NCBI GenBank assembly: GCA_964384205.1
Contig: CAYLKS010000026.1
Span: 1 to 39,142 of the forward strand
DNA: 39,142 nt
Origin: CAYLKS01 sp964384205 [NCBI: uncultured bacterium]
Lineage (GTDB): Bacteria; JAGOEH01
Direction: 5' to 3'
Positions 9,170 through 18,209 of the stretch are shown piece after piece. The translations under genes were made by a program, and so were the position numbers. A model generated the notes under the pieces. It was not told the origin of the DNA and did not search any database. It saw only the letters and a program-made list of their open reading frames with translations. Positions within the stretch are counted from its first letter, which is position 1; every line of letters begins with the position of its first letter.

Positions 9170-10718
9170 ATTGAATTTTAGTAGTATCTATTAGATTATA
9201 TATAGATTCTTTTAATTTGTTTTGTCTAATTTGTTCTATAAGTTTATCTTTTATATTGTCTAATTTTTCATATTCTTTTTTTATATGTTTTATATAAAAA
9301 ATGGTAAATCCTTTTGACCATGTTATTATATTGCTGGGTTTATTTATTTCTATATTTTTAAAAGTTTTATAGAGTATAAATTTTTCTCCTGCATTTTTTG
9401 ATATGTTATTTTTTATTGTCCATTTGAAATATATCATTTTTTGGGGTGTTAGTTTTTTTAAAAATATTTCAGCACTGTATTTATTAGTGAAGGTTTTATA
9501 AAATCCTTCAACATAAATTTGTTTTATAAATTTTTCTTTGTATTTATTGTAATAATATTTTATTTCATCTTGAGATATTGTTATTAATTTTTTTTGATTG
9601 TTAAAATAAAAATTGAAAATGATATTTTCTTTTATACTTTTTAATAGGATTTTTGTTTTGTAAGAATTTTCTAAATTAAATTTTTTTGCTTCATTAAGAA
9701 GGAATTTGTCTCGTAATGCTATTTTGATAACATTATTAATATCATTTTTATTCGGAATATTGTATATATTATTTAAAATATCATTGACAGTTAGCACTAA
9801 TTTTCCGCATTGGGCTACAGCTGTATTTTGTAAGGAATGAGATATTACTTCTTCTGAGAGATGTATTTTATTGTTTAAAATATTATTGAGTACTTGTGCA
9901 CCTTTAGAATATACATGGATTTTTTTCATACCGAGTTTTTCATTTATATAATCGTCTGCTAATTTATTTTCATATAATCTTTTCCATTTTTTATAGATTT
10001 TTATTTTTTTCCTTTGAAATTCATTTTCATCTATAATCGGATTATATCGCATATTTTCTAATTTTATTATGTAAAAATTTGCTAATGTTTTTATTGGTTT
10101 TGAGAACTGGCCTACTTTTAATGAATAAATAGTATCTTCTAATGTTTTATCAAAAGTTCCCCATGATAACCAATCAGATTCAAATTTGTATTTTTTGTTT
10201 AATAAAAAATATATTTTGTCAAAATCATTTACACGAACTATTTCTCGATATAAGGAATCTATTATTTGTTTCTTTTTTGCATATATAATTTTTACTTTAT
10301 ATTTTGCTTTACTTCTTATAAAATATTTACGTATAATGGAATCATTATATTCTGGAATTTTAGAGCTTATAATTTTTTCATAGAATTGTTCAATTATTAT
10401 TTTGTTTTTCATAGAATTTATATAATATTTTTTTAGATTTAATATTGAATCTGGATTTTTATTTTTTTGATAAATTATTTTTTGTAGGAAAATTTTTTTT
10501 ATAATTTTTTTTGTGGAATTAGAATCTGGTAAGAAATTTGAATAGAGTAAAGAATTATTAAACCAATAATTAAATTCTATTGAATCAATCTTTAAATCCT
10601 TATATTTGGCAATGTAGTTATGCTGTTGTGTGTTTTTAGAACATACTAAAAATAATATTATTAGAAATGTGAAGATTTTTTTTATTGATATTTTAGATAT
10701 AAATGAGCTCTGCTTCAT
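9159..10718 (-). CDS. Degenerate PpiC/SurA-like exported protein
   Basis: This 519-aa protein has a hydrophobic N-terminal segment (about 14-26) ending in FLVC, which may be a signal anchor or a poor lipobox (Val rather than Gly/Ala/Ser before Cys26). Residues about 128-225 resemble a parvulin domain: a Lys-rich beta strand, then DWLSWGTF, then LKVGQFSKPIKTLANFYIIKL, which matches the family's gelS.P..t..GyhIikl block. A SurA-like helical region (about 280-390) with a second divergent strand-rich region follows. It is extremely rich in Lys, Asn and Ile. The likely role is an envelope chaperone, but isomerase activity is doubtful. No ribosome site precedes the ATG; the start overlaps the yfcE-like gene by 26 bases, suggesting coupled translation. 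Confidence 0.55.
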   Translation of the reverse strand: MKQSSFISKISIKKIFTFLIILFLVCSKNTQQHNYIAKYKDLKIDSIEFNYWFNNSLLYSNFLPDSNSTKKIIKKIFLQKIIYQKNKNPDSILNLKKYYINSMKNKIIIEQFYEKIISSKIPEYNDSIIRKYFIRSKAKYKVKIIYAKKKQIIDSLYREIVRVNDFDKIYFLLNKKYKFESDWLSWGTFDKTLEDTIYSLKVGQFSKPIKTLANFYIIKLENMRYNPIIDENEFQRKKIKIYKKWKRLYENKLADDYINEKLGMKKIHVYSKGAQVLNNILNNKIHLSEEVISHSLQNTAVAQCGKLVLTVNDILNNIYNIPNKNDINNVIKIALRDKFLLNEAKKFNLENSYKTKILLKSIKENIIFNFYFNNQKKLITISQDEIKYYYNKYKEKFIKQIYVEGFYKTFTNKYSAEIFLKKLTPQKMIYFKWTIKNNISKNAGEKFILYKTFKNIEINKPSNIITWSKGFTIFYIKHIKKEYEKLDNIKDKLIEQIRQNKLKESIYNLIDTTKIQFNN

Positions 10719-11178
10719 TTTGTACTGTATCTAAAATAACTATAGATGCCTTGCCGGTAAGTAAGCCACAACATTCACCAGGATTTATTAGCATCTGGTT
10801 TTGATTTTTTTGAATATCTATTTTATGAGTATGTCCATAGATTATATAGTCAAAATCTGAATGACCAAAAAGAGGTATTGCAATATGATCGTAGTGTGTT
10901 AAGAAAAATTTTTTATTATCTAATTGGAAAGTTGTTGCTCCATCAAAAATTTCACCAATTTCAGAGAATTTTTGTTTTATAAATACTTTTTCTCCTTCAT
11001 TATTACCGAAAACACCAATTACTTTTTGGTTAAATTTTTTAAATATGTTTATAACAAATGGAGATACCAGATCCCCTGCGAAAATAATTTTTTCTGTATT
11101 ATGTTGTTTAAATATTTCTAATGCTTTTTCTACATTTGATAAATTATCATGAGTATCAGATATTATTCCAATTTTCAT
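10693..11178 (-). CDS. YfcE/MJ0936-family metallophosphodiesterase
   Basis: This is a small calcineurin-like phosphoesterase of 161 aa. The metal ligands are visible in order: Asp8 and His10 (SDTHDN), Asp36 (AGDL), Asn59 (FGNN), His95 (THYDH), and His116 and His118 (GHTH). Relatives such as MJ0936 and E. coli YfcE hydrolyse phosphodiesters in vitro; the cellular substrate is unknown. I start at 11178, because a perfect AGGAGG lies seven bases upstream (11191-11186), rather than at the longer in-frame ATG at 11202, which would overlap the nadE stop. It follows nadE by 14 bases in the same operon. Confidence 0.88.
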   Translation of the reverse strand: MKIGIISDTHDNLSNVEKALEIFKQHNTEKIIFAGDLVSPFVINIFKKFNQKVIGVFGNNEGEKVFIKQKFSEIGEIFDGATTFQLDNKKFFLTHYDHIAIPLFGHSDFDYIIYGHTHKIDIQKNQNQMLINPGECCGLLTGKASIVILDTVQNEAELIYI

Positions 11179-11192
11179 AATATGTCCTCCTG

Positions 11193-12812
11193 TTATTTCC
11201 AATGGTTAGTAATTGGAAACCTTCTATCTTTGCCGTACGCTTTTTTTGTTATTTTTATACCGGGCGCTCCCTGTCTTCTTTTATATTCATTTTTTTGTAT
11301 AAGTTTTACTACAAATTCTACAGTATTTTTTTCAAATCCCAGTTTTACAATTTCGTTAATAGATTTTTGTTTTTCTATATAGTACTGAATTATTTTATCT
11401 AATATTTCATAATCTGGTAAAGAATCTGAATCTTTTTGATCGGGTCTGAGTTCTGCAGAAGGAGGCTTAATTAAAATATTTTTTGGAATAATATCGAATC
11501 CGGCTAAATTGTTTCTATATTCTGCTAATTTATATACCATTGTTTTGGGAACATCTTTTAGAACAGCAAAGCCACCTACCATATCTCCGTATAGAGTGCA
11601 ATATCCAGTGCTAAGTTCACTTTTATTACCTGTTGTGAGAACCAGATAACCAAATTTATTTGAAAATGCCATTACAATATTGCCTCTTATTCTTGCCTGT
11701 AAGTTTTCCTCTGTTATATCCATTGGTTTATCTTTAAAAAATGGCTGGAGTGTTTTTAAATATTCTTGATATATGAGGTTAATGTTTACATTGTGGAGAG
11801 TAAAACCTAAGTTTTTGGCGAGCTGGATAGAATCAGTAACGCTTCCTTTTGAAGAATACGGTCCAGGAAGAGTAATTCCAATAACATTATCTTTTCCTAT
11901 GGCATCAACAGCAATTGCAGCAGTTAAGGCAGAATCGATACCCCCACTTATTCCTAATACAACTTTTTTAAAATAATTTTTATTGACATAATCTTTTAAT
12001 CCTAAAACTAAAGCATTATAAATTTCTTCATATTCTCCCATTGGTTGATTTGTGTTTTCCACTATAAAATTTTCTTCATTAATTTCAATTATTCCATAAT
12101 CTTCGTAGAATTGTTTTCCTCTATAAATAATATTGCCGTTATTATCTATAAATAGACTATAGCCATCAAAGACTAATTCATCTTGGCCACCAATTAAATT
12201 ACAATAAGCTAACCATACATGATTGTTTTTACAGATTTGCTTAAATAATTCTTCGCGTTCGTTGCCTTTATTGTAATGGTATGGTGAAGCACTGATGTTT
12301 ATAATGCCATCTGGTTTCTTTTTTTGCAGTATAGTATTTAACCATTTTTCTGGAGACCATATATCCTCACAGACAGTAATTAATATTTTGTTTCCTTTAA
12401 CATTGATAAGAGAAATATTATCCCCTGGAGTGAAATATCGTTTTTCATCAAAAACGCCATAATTGGGTAGTAGATGTTTATGGTATATATCTAATATTTT
12501 TGAGTTGTTTGCAATATATGCACTATTGAATAATTTATTATTATCTAAATGAATACCGCCGTAAATACAGTAAAAATTATCTATAAAATTAGCTAAATCA
12601 AGTGCAAGTTTTGAGAAATGTTTATTAAATGAAGGAAAATTCAGTAAATCTTCAGGTGGATATCCAGTTGTGAATAATTCAGGAAAAATTATTATGTCAG
12701 GCTTTTTTATTTTTAGCTTGTTTATTGTTTCAATAAACAGATTTTGGTTATATTTATCATCTCCTACAATAGGATTTTTTTGAGCCAATATAATTTTTAA
12801 TTTTTGTTTCAT
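11193..12812 (-). CDS. nadE: Glutamine-dependent NAD+ synthetase (NadE)
   Basis: NadE amidates nicotinic acid adenine dinucleotide to NAD+, using glutamine as the ammonia source. The N-terminal nitrilase-type glutaminase carries the triad Glu45 (FPELF), Lys112 (YHKHLLP) and Cys148 (VCEDIW). The C-terminal synthetase has the PP-loop GISGGIDS at 287-294. At 539 aa it is the two-domain form, so it does not need a separate glutaminase. The ribosome site AAAGGA precedes the ATG. It sits 11 bases downstream of prfB. Confidence 0.93.
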   Translation of the reverse strand: MKQKLKIILAQKNPIVGDDKYNQNLFIETINKLKIKKPDIIIFPELFTTGYPPEDLLNFPSFNKHFSKLALDLANFIDNFYCIYGGIHLDNNKLFNSAYIANNSKILDIYHKHLLPNYGVFDEKRYFTPGDNISLINVKGNKILITVCEDIWSPEKWLNTILQKKKPDGIINISASPYHYNKGNEREELFKQICKNNHVWLAYCNLIGGQDELVFDGYSLFIDNNGNIIYRGKQFYEDYGIIEINEENFIVENTNQPMGEYEEIYNALVLGLKDYVNKNYFKKVVLGISGGIDSALTAAIAVDAIGKDNVIGITLPGPYSSKGSVTDSIQLAKNLGFTLHNVNINLIYQEYLKTLQPFFKDKPMDITEENLQARIRGNIVMAFSNKFGYLVLTTGNKSELSTGYCTLYGDMVGGFAVLKDVPKTMVYKLAEYRNNLAGFDIIPKNILIKPPSAELRPDQKDSDSLPDYEILDKIIQYYIEKQKSINEIVKLGFEKNTVEFVVKLIQKNEYKRRQGAPGIKITKKAYGKDRRFPITNHWK

Positions 12813-12823
12813 ATGTAAATCCT

Positions 12824-13921
12824 TTATTTAGAGATATATTTTAAATAACTTTCTATAAATATATCAATATCGCCGTCCATAACTGCTTGAATATTTGTGT
12901 GTTCAGCTCCTGTTCTATGGTCTTTTGCCAATGTGTACGGCATGAATACATATGATCTTATCTGGCTACCCCATTCTATTTTTTTCTTTTCACCTGCTAA
13001 TTCTTCTCTTTTTTTTCGTTCTTCTTCTAATTTTATTTGATATAATTTGGCTTTAAGAATTTTAAAGGCATTTTCTTTATTTTGATGTTGTGAACGTTCT
13101 GATTGACATTGTACAACAATACCTGTGGGTAAATGTGTTATTCTAACAGCAGAATCCGTTCTGTTGACATGTTGACCACCTGCTCCACTTGCTCTATAAG
13201 TATCGATTTTTATATCTTTTTCATTTATTTCTATTTCAATATTTTCATCAAGTTCTGGTAGAACAGAAACAGAAGCAAAAGAAGTATGTCTTCTTTTATT
13301 TGCATCAAAAGGAGAGATTCGTACTAATCTATGTACTCCAATTTCAGATTTCAGATATCCATAAGCATAAGGACCGATTATTTCCATAGTAACACTTTTG
13401 ATTCCTGCTTCTTCCCCTGGCAAAAGGTCGAGAATATTAACTTTATAATTATTTTTTTCGCACCACCTTACATACATTCTCATTAACATTTGTGCCCAGT
13501 CATGAGATTCTGTACCACCTGCGCCGGGATGTATACTCAATATACAATTTTTATGATCTAATGGATTATTTAACAAACTTTTTATTTCCAACTTTTCTAT
13601 TTCCTTAATTATATTCTGAATATTTTCTTCAACTTCTTTTATTAATTCTTCATCTTCTGCTTCTTTTGTGAGAGTATAAAGTTCTAATATGTTTTTAAAC
13701 TCATCATCTATTTTGTTAAATTCCTGATAGATTTCTTTATTTGATTTTAATTCCTGTATTACTTGGTTAGCTTTTTCTTTATCATCCCAGAATTTTTGAT
13801 CTGACATTTGTTTTTCTAATTCATCAATTTTATTTTTAATATCATCGATTTTAATAATTTTTTTTAGTTCTTTTAATTTGTTTTTGTATTTTTCGATATT
13901 TTGTTCAATTTCATAATTCAT
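12824..13921 (-). CDS. prfB: Peptide chain release factor 2 (PrfB)
   Basis: RF2 ends translation at UGA and UAA. The stop-codon-reading tripeptide SPF is at 203-205 (RF1 would have PxT) and the peptidyl-hydrolysis GGQ at 248-250. The 365-aa frame is continuous. The region that carries the CUU-UGA-C programmed +1 frameshift in many prfB genes (around codon 25) is in frame here and has no stop, so this gene lacks that autoregulation. A GGGAG site precedes the ATG, which lies four bases after the BatA-like gene. Confidence 0.95.
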   Translation of the reverse strand: MNYEIEQNIEKYKNKLKELKKIIKIDDIKNKIDELEKQMSDQKFWDDKEKANQVIQELKSNKEIYQEFNKIDDEFKNILELYTLTKEAEDEELIKEVEENIQNIIKEIEKLEIKSLLNNPLDHKNCILSIHPGAGGTESHDWAQMLMRMYVRWCEKNNYKVNILDLLPGEEAGIKSVTMEIIGPYAYGYLKSEIGVHRLVRISPFDANKRRHTSFASVSVLPELDENIEIEINEKDIKIDTYRASGAGGQHVNRTDSAVRITHLPTGIVVQCQSERSQHQNKENAFKILKAKLYQIKLEEERKKREELAGEKKKIEWGSQIRSYVFMPYTLAKDHRTGAEHTNIQAVMDGDIDIFIESYLKYISK

Positions 13922-13925
13922 TTTT

Positions 13926-15950
13926 TTACTCCCGTGCTAATATACTTTCTATAATCAACAACAAAAATACAAGATACAATAAGTAGATTGAAATTTCTAA
14001 AGAAAAGATATTTGCATTTAATTTATTATTAATATCATCGATTTTTTCAATTTCAATAAAATCATCAAATATTTTATTATTATAATTAAGATTGGATATA
14101 TTACGTGGTAAATTTACAGATAAGCCTCTTTTTTGATTATCAGAATATATAATATAATTTGCAGGTATCAGTTTAAAATTATCTATTTTCGCAAAGTTTA
14201 TAGTAGTATTTTCATTTTTTATACTATCAGTTTGTGGAAAATCATTTTTAAAGAAAATATTTTTATACATTATATCTCTATTTTCTAATAGTTTTTGGCT
14301 ATTATTTTGTATTGCATATTGTATAAGATTTTGCATAAAAGGAACAATTATTGGTTGATAAATAAGATTTGAAGCATATTCTTCAAAATTTGTAGTAAAA
14401 AATAAAATTTCTGATGTATTTGTTTTAAAAGATAAGAGGAATGGTTTGTTATCATTATAAAGGATATGGTTAATTGTAATATTTTTATCAGGAGTGAATA
14501 GATCAAGCCTTTTTAAAATTTTTGTATTTTGCCAGTAGATTTTGTTATCAATATCGTGAGTTATGTTTTTATTTATAAGCTGGGATATTGAATAATATTG
14601 GTTATTACTGAGATTCTCTATTTGTTCAATTTGAGCATTGATATTGAAAAAATTAAAGAATGTTTTATTCAGATTTATGATATTTGAGGTAATATTGGGT
14701 ATTACAATAAATTTGTTTCCATTTTTGAGATAATTTTTTAGAGAATTTAGGAGATATGGTGGAAATGTTGTTAGCTGATTTAATATAATAGTATTATATT
14801 TTTCAAAAATTAGATCAGATATATTATTTATACTTTTTATTGTAGTTATAAATAGATTATTACTGTCTATTGGAGATATTGCTTTTTGTAATTGAAAATT
14901 TGTATTTGCAGAATCATATAAAATCAAAATTTTAAAATTGTCAGGAATACTTACATTAAAGTAATATTTGTTATCATCAATAAAATCATCATCAGGGATA
15001 GAAACAAAACATTTATGAAGTCCTTTTTCTTTTATTTCCAGATTAAATTTAACAATTTTTTTCTCATTAGCATTAAGGTTTGTAATTGTTTGATACCGTC
15101 TTTTTTTATCAATAAAAATATCTATATTTAAATCAGAAAAGTTTTCATTGCTATAATTTTTTATAATAGCTTTTACAGGTATAGTGCCTGATTGAGAGAT
15201 CTGAGGATTTTCAATGATAACAGTATCAATATCAACATTATTTATGTTTTTTTTAAATGGTTTTATTATAGTTAGTTGTGTTTCTTGAAAATTTTTTCGA
15301 AAAGTTGTTATATCTTTTTTTTCGAGATTGGATTGATCTGTTGCTGTTATAATAAATATTTGCTTTAAAGGAAGTAAAGTTTTTGTTAAGTTTTTTGATA
15401 TAAAATTGATTACATTTTTCCATTCAAATATTAGATCTGTAGTTTCAATAGAATTGAGTAATTCATTTAAAATTATTTTATTATCAGTTTTTTGTAGTTT
15501 TAGATTAGATGTTAGATTATCAATTGATATTATATAAAATACGCCATTGTTTTTAGGATTATTGATTATTTTAGATGCAATATTTTTTGATATGTTTATA
15601 ATTTTCCCGTTTTGTGTATATGCTTTTGATGTAATAGAATTATCGATGATGATTGCATAAGATAATTTGCTTTGAGATAAATTATTAGTAAAAGAGAATG
15701 AGGTATTTTTTGTTTTAATAAGAGGTCGTGCAAATGCAAGTGTTATTAATAAGATTATTAGAGTTCTGATAATAAGAAGTAATATTTTTTTTAATTTAAT
15801 TCTTTTTAACTGCCGTTGATTAATTTTTTTTATATATTCTAATGTACTATATTCAACAATATTTTTTTTATATTTATTTAAAAGATGTATTATTATTGGA
15901 ATTGTTGATAAAATTAGGCCGGTAAGAAAGCTAAAGTTTATAAAATTCAT
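13926..15950 (-). CDS. BatA-like membrane protein with degenerate von Willebrand A region
   Basis: This 674-aa protein starts with the BatA/aerotolerance N-terminal domain: a membrane segment followed by PIIIHLLNK and a short amphipathic region, then a second membrane segment near 58-74. A VWA-like region follows (YAIIIDNS in place of the usual DxSxS), then a strand-rich CARDB-like domain, a glutamine-amidotransferase-like fold without catalytic residues, and a final membrane helix near 650-670. This is the architecture of the large BatA-type proteins coded beside DUF58 genes in Bacteroidota and relatives. The role is unknown. The VWA metal site appears lost (DNSIT). The DUF58 protein is coded four bases upstream. 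Confidence 0.7.
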   Translation of the reverse strand: MNFINFSFLTGLILSTIPIIIHLLNKYKKNIVEYSTLEYIKKINQRQLKRIKLKKILLLIIRTLIILLITLAFARPLIKTKNTSFSFTNNLSQSKLSYAIIIDNSITSKAYTQNGKIINISKNIASKIINNPKNNGVFYIISIDNLTSNLKLQKTDNKIILNELLNSIETTDLIFEWKNVINFISKNLTKTLLPLKQIFIITATDQSNLEKKDITTFRKNFQETQLTIIKPFKKNINNVDIDTVIIENPQISQSGTIPVKAIIKNYSNENFSDLNIDIFIDKKRRYQTITNLNANEKKIVKFNLEIKEKGLHKCFVSIPDDDFIDDNKYYFNVSIPDNFKILILYDSANTNFQLQKAISPIDSNNLFITTIKSINNISDLIFEKYNTIILNQLTTFPPYLLNSLKNYLKNGNKFIVIPNITSNIINLNKTFFNFFNINAQIEQIENLSNNQYYSISQLINKNITHDIDNKIYWQNTKILKRLDLFTPDKNITINHILYNDNKPFLLSFKTNTSEILFFTTNFEEYASNLIYQPIIVPFMQNLIQYAIQNNSQKLLENRDIMYKNIFFKNDFPQTDSIKNENTTINFAKIDNFKLIPANYIIYSDNQKRGLSVNLPRNISNLNYNNKIFDDFIEIEKIDDINNKLNANIFSLEISIYLLYLVFLLLIIESILARE

Positions 15951-15954
15951 ATTT

Positions 15955-16851
15955 TTATCCTAATTTTTTACGTTTTTCTAAATAGTATAATAGCACTTTA
16001 TCATAGGATTGATCAGTTGTAAATAGATTGTAATCAATATAATTATTTTCGAATTCTATTTTGTATTTATCAATAATTTTTTTGATAGTTTTTACGTATT
16101 CTTTTCTAATATGATGAGCTTGAGTATCTATTTTTTCATTTGTTTCTAAATCAATAAAACGTGTGTCTCTTTTGTAATTGAAATTTACTTCTTGAGGATC
16201 CAATATATGCATTACAATAACATCATGTTTACTATATCTGAAATTTTTTATTGATTGAATTACTTTATCTGGTTCTTCAAAAAGATCAGATATAAAAATT
16301 ATTAAACTTCTTTTATGGATATTTGAGATTATTTTATTAAGAACTTGAAAAATATTTGTTTTTTTAGCTGGTTGAATATTATTTATTATTTTTAAAATAT
16401 ATTGTAGATGGCTTAATTTACTTTTGGGTGGAATGTTGTATATAATATCTTCATTAAAAGCAGTTATTCCTACAGCATCTTTTTGTTTTATTAATAAATA
16501 GGATAGGGCAGCAGCAATAGTTTTTGCGTATTCTAATTTTGTTATTGTCCCAGAAGTGAATTTCATAGAAGCACTTACATCTAATATTATATATGCTCGA
16601 AGATTAGTTTCCTCTTCAAATTCTTTTATATAATATTTATTTGTTCTTGCAAAGACCTTCCAATCAATATTTTTGATGGGATCGCCGGGATTATAGGGTC
16701 TATGTTCTGCAAATTCAACACTAAAGCCATGATAAGGACTATTATGAAGCCCTATCAAAAAACCTTCTATAACTTGTTTCGCTTTTAGTTCTATGTTTTG
16801 TAATTTAGTAATAATTTCTGGATTTAAATAATCTTTAATAATATTACTCAT
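15955..16851 (-). CDS. DUF58 protein with VWA fold
   Basis: This 298-aa cytoplasmic protein matches the DUF58 family. It has the hallmark block FAEHRPYNPGDPIKNIDWK (47-65) and an intact metal-ion-dependent adhesion site DVSAS (Asp91, Ser93, Ser95). DUF58 proteins usually work with a MoxR-type AAA ATPase and BatA-type membrane proteins, probably in assembly or folding of envelope or metal proteins. Here the BatA-like partner is immediately downstream but no moxR gene is in the window; upstream is the FAH-family gene, 57 bases away. An AAGGAA site precedes the ATG. Confidence 0.85.
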   Translation of the reverse strand: MSNIIKDYLNPEIITKLQNIELKAKQVIEGFLIGLHNSPYHGFSVEFAEHRPYNPGDPIKNIDWKVFARTNKYYIKEFEEETNLRAYIILDVSASMKFTSGTITKLEYAKTIAAALSYLLIKQKDAVGITAFNEDIIYNIPPKSKLSHLQYILKIINNIQPAKKTNIFQVLNKIISNIHKRSLIIFISDLFEEPDKVIQSIKNFRYSKHDVIVMHILDPQEVNFNYKRDTRFIDLETNEKIDTQAHHIRKEYVKTIKKIIDKYKIEFENNYIDYNLFTTDQSYDKVLLYYLEKRKKLG

Positions 16852-16908
16852 TATTTTTCCTTTTTTCTTAATTAATAAAAAATTATAGAAATAGCAATAT
16901 AATTTTTT

Positions 16909-17667
16909 TTATTCTACAATATTGGTAAGTTTTCCTATATTTTCGATTTCTATAGTTATAGTATCACCTTTTTGCATCGGTCCTATACCAGGAGGTGTGC
17001 CAGTAGATATAATATCTCCTGGAAGTAAAGTCATAATATTTGATATAAATGATACAAGTTGTTTATGATTGAATATGAAATTATTTGTGTTTGAATGTTG
17101 TTTTAGTTCATTATTTTGATATAGTTTTATTTCCAGATTATCGGGATTTATGCCTTGTACAATACATGGGCCAATTGGAGCGAATGTATCAAATGATTTT
17201 GCTCTTGTCCATTGTTGATCTTTAAATTGTAAATCTCGAGCAGTAACATCATTTAAACAAGTATATCCTAATATATAATCATCAATTTGCTCTTCAGGTA
17301 CCTTATAACATTTCTTTTTAATAACTATTGCAAGTTCAGCTTCATAATCAACTCTATTACTACTTTCAGGAAGTCTTATTTTTTCATTAGGTCCAATAAC
17401 TGCTGTAGAAGGTTTTATGAAAATTAGTGGTTCTTCTGGAATTTTCATATTAACTTCTTTAGCATGGTCTATGTAGTTGAGCCCTATACATACGATTTTT
17501 GTAGGTATTATTGGGGCAAGAATTTCATATTTTTCCAAATCAATTCTTTCTTTTTTGATAATCTTATCTGTGAAAAAATCCATGTTTGTTATATAGTGAT
17601 TTTTGTCATCTTCTGTCACACAATAAAAATAAGTATTTTTATTTCTTAATTTATAAAATTTTCTCAT
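16909..17667 (-). CDS. Fumarylacetoacetate hydrolase family protein (acylpyruvase/FAHD1-like)
   Basis: Members of this family cleave or decarboxylate acylpyruvates, oxaloacetate or related 2-oxo acids with a divalent metal. His68 (NYIDHAKE) is the catalytic base, and the metal ligands are Glu109, Glu111 (DYEAELA) and Asp140 (LNDVTARD). KSFDTFAPIGP and GDIISTGTPPGIG are the other family blocks. I start at ATG 17667 (253 aa): it has an AGGAGT site just upstream and a good promoter at 17687-17715, whereas the longer frame from 17781 begins upstream of that promoter and adds sequence with no family match. The exact substrate cannot be told. It is the first gene of the operon reaching 9159. Confidence 0.85.
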   Translation of the reverse strand: MRKFYKLRNKNTYFYCVTEDDKNHYITNMDFFTDKIIKKERIDLEKYEILAPIIPTKIVCIGLNYIDHAKEVNMKIPEEPLIFIKPSTAVIGPNEKIRLPESSNRVDYEAELAIVIKKKCYKVPEEQIDDYILGYTCLNDVTARDLQFKDQQWTRAKSFDTFAPIGPCIVQGINPDNLEIKLYQNNELKQHSNTNNFIFNHKQLVSFISNIMTLLPGDIISTGTPPGIGPMQKGDTITIEIENIGKLTNIVE

Positions 17668-17686
17668 TCTAACTCCTTTTTTATTG

Positions 17687-17715
17687 AATATAATATTGAT
17701 TGTGATTTTTGTCAA
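17687..17715 (-). promoter_or_regulatory. Promoter of the FAH-DUF58-prfB-nadE operon
   Basis: On the minus strand a perfect TTGACA (17715-17710) and TATATT (17692-17687) are 17 bases apart. Transcription would begin near 17680, just before the AGGAGT site of the gene starting at 17667. This fixes the start choice for that gene. Confidence 0.75.
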
Positions 17716-18209
17716 ACTGAAAAATGATTTTTGAAGATGTGTAAAGTAGCTTCTTTTAACTTCCTGTGCAAACAATAACAAAATGGAGTTTATGTAAATT
17801 ATAAAGCTATATCAAGATCCAATTTGATTTATAACTATTTGATTTGGATAGGAGATAAGTATTGCGTTTTGTTATAAAGTGATGGAATAATGTGGTATTG
17901 ATTATATGATAATTGTAATACGGTCTTTGTTGCAGTCAGTACTACAACTTTTTTTCAAAATATTAGCAAATTGTGTTCCTGTAGATAGTGGAAAACCTAT
18001 AGGTATTTCAGAAATTGAGTCCGTGATTATTGTTCGGTGTATCCCACTTGCAGTAAAGATGATGCAACATTTGAGAAAATCTTACATAATTTGGCTAAAT
18101 AAGATATTGTATTGTTTTTTGTTAATTTATTAGAGATTGATTTATGGATATTTTTTATGTAATATGAACAAAATGTATTAATTAAATTTTAAAAAGGTGA
18201 AATTTAGAG
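17716..18209. other. Gap with a possible decayed coding remnant
   Basis: About 490 bases hold no convincing gene. A 75-codon plus-strand frame (17906-18133) has no ribosome site and contains CGG, rare in neighbouring genes. The adjacent plus frame ends in a plausible tail, YCSVYPTCSKDDATFEKILH, stopping near 18102 but broken upstream by two stops. The minus strand is also open across this stretch. Base composition is somewhat richer in G and C than the flanks. It could be the remains of a gene that preceded the iron-sulfur protein at 18210, or its regulatory region. An ATCCAA/TTGGAT inverted repeat lies near 17818-17854. The AAGGTG ribosome site (18194-18199) belongs to the next gene. Confidence 0.35.

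Noticed and set aside
11179-11202. Longer start for the YfcE-like gene
   Set aside because: AGGAGG is seven bases before ATG 11178, and the longer form would overlap the nadE stop.
17668-17781. Longer N-terminus for the FAH-family gene
   Set aside because: This extension begins upstream of a clear promoter and lacks family similarity; the AGGAGT site points to ATG 17667.
17906-18133. 75-codon plus-strand frame as a real gene
   Set aside because: There is no ribosome site, codon choice is unlike the neighbours, and both strands are open; reported only as a possible remnant.
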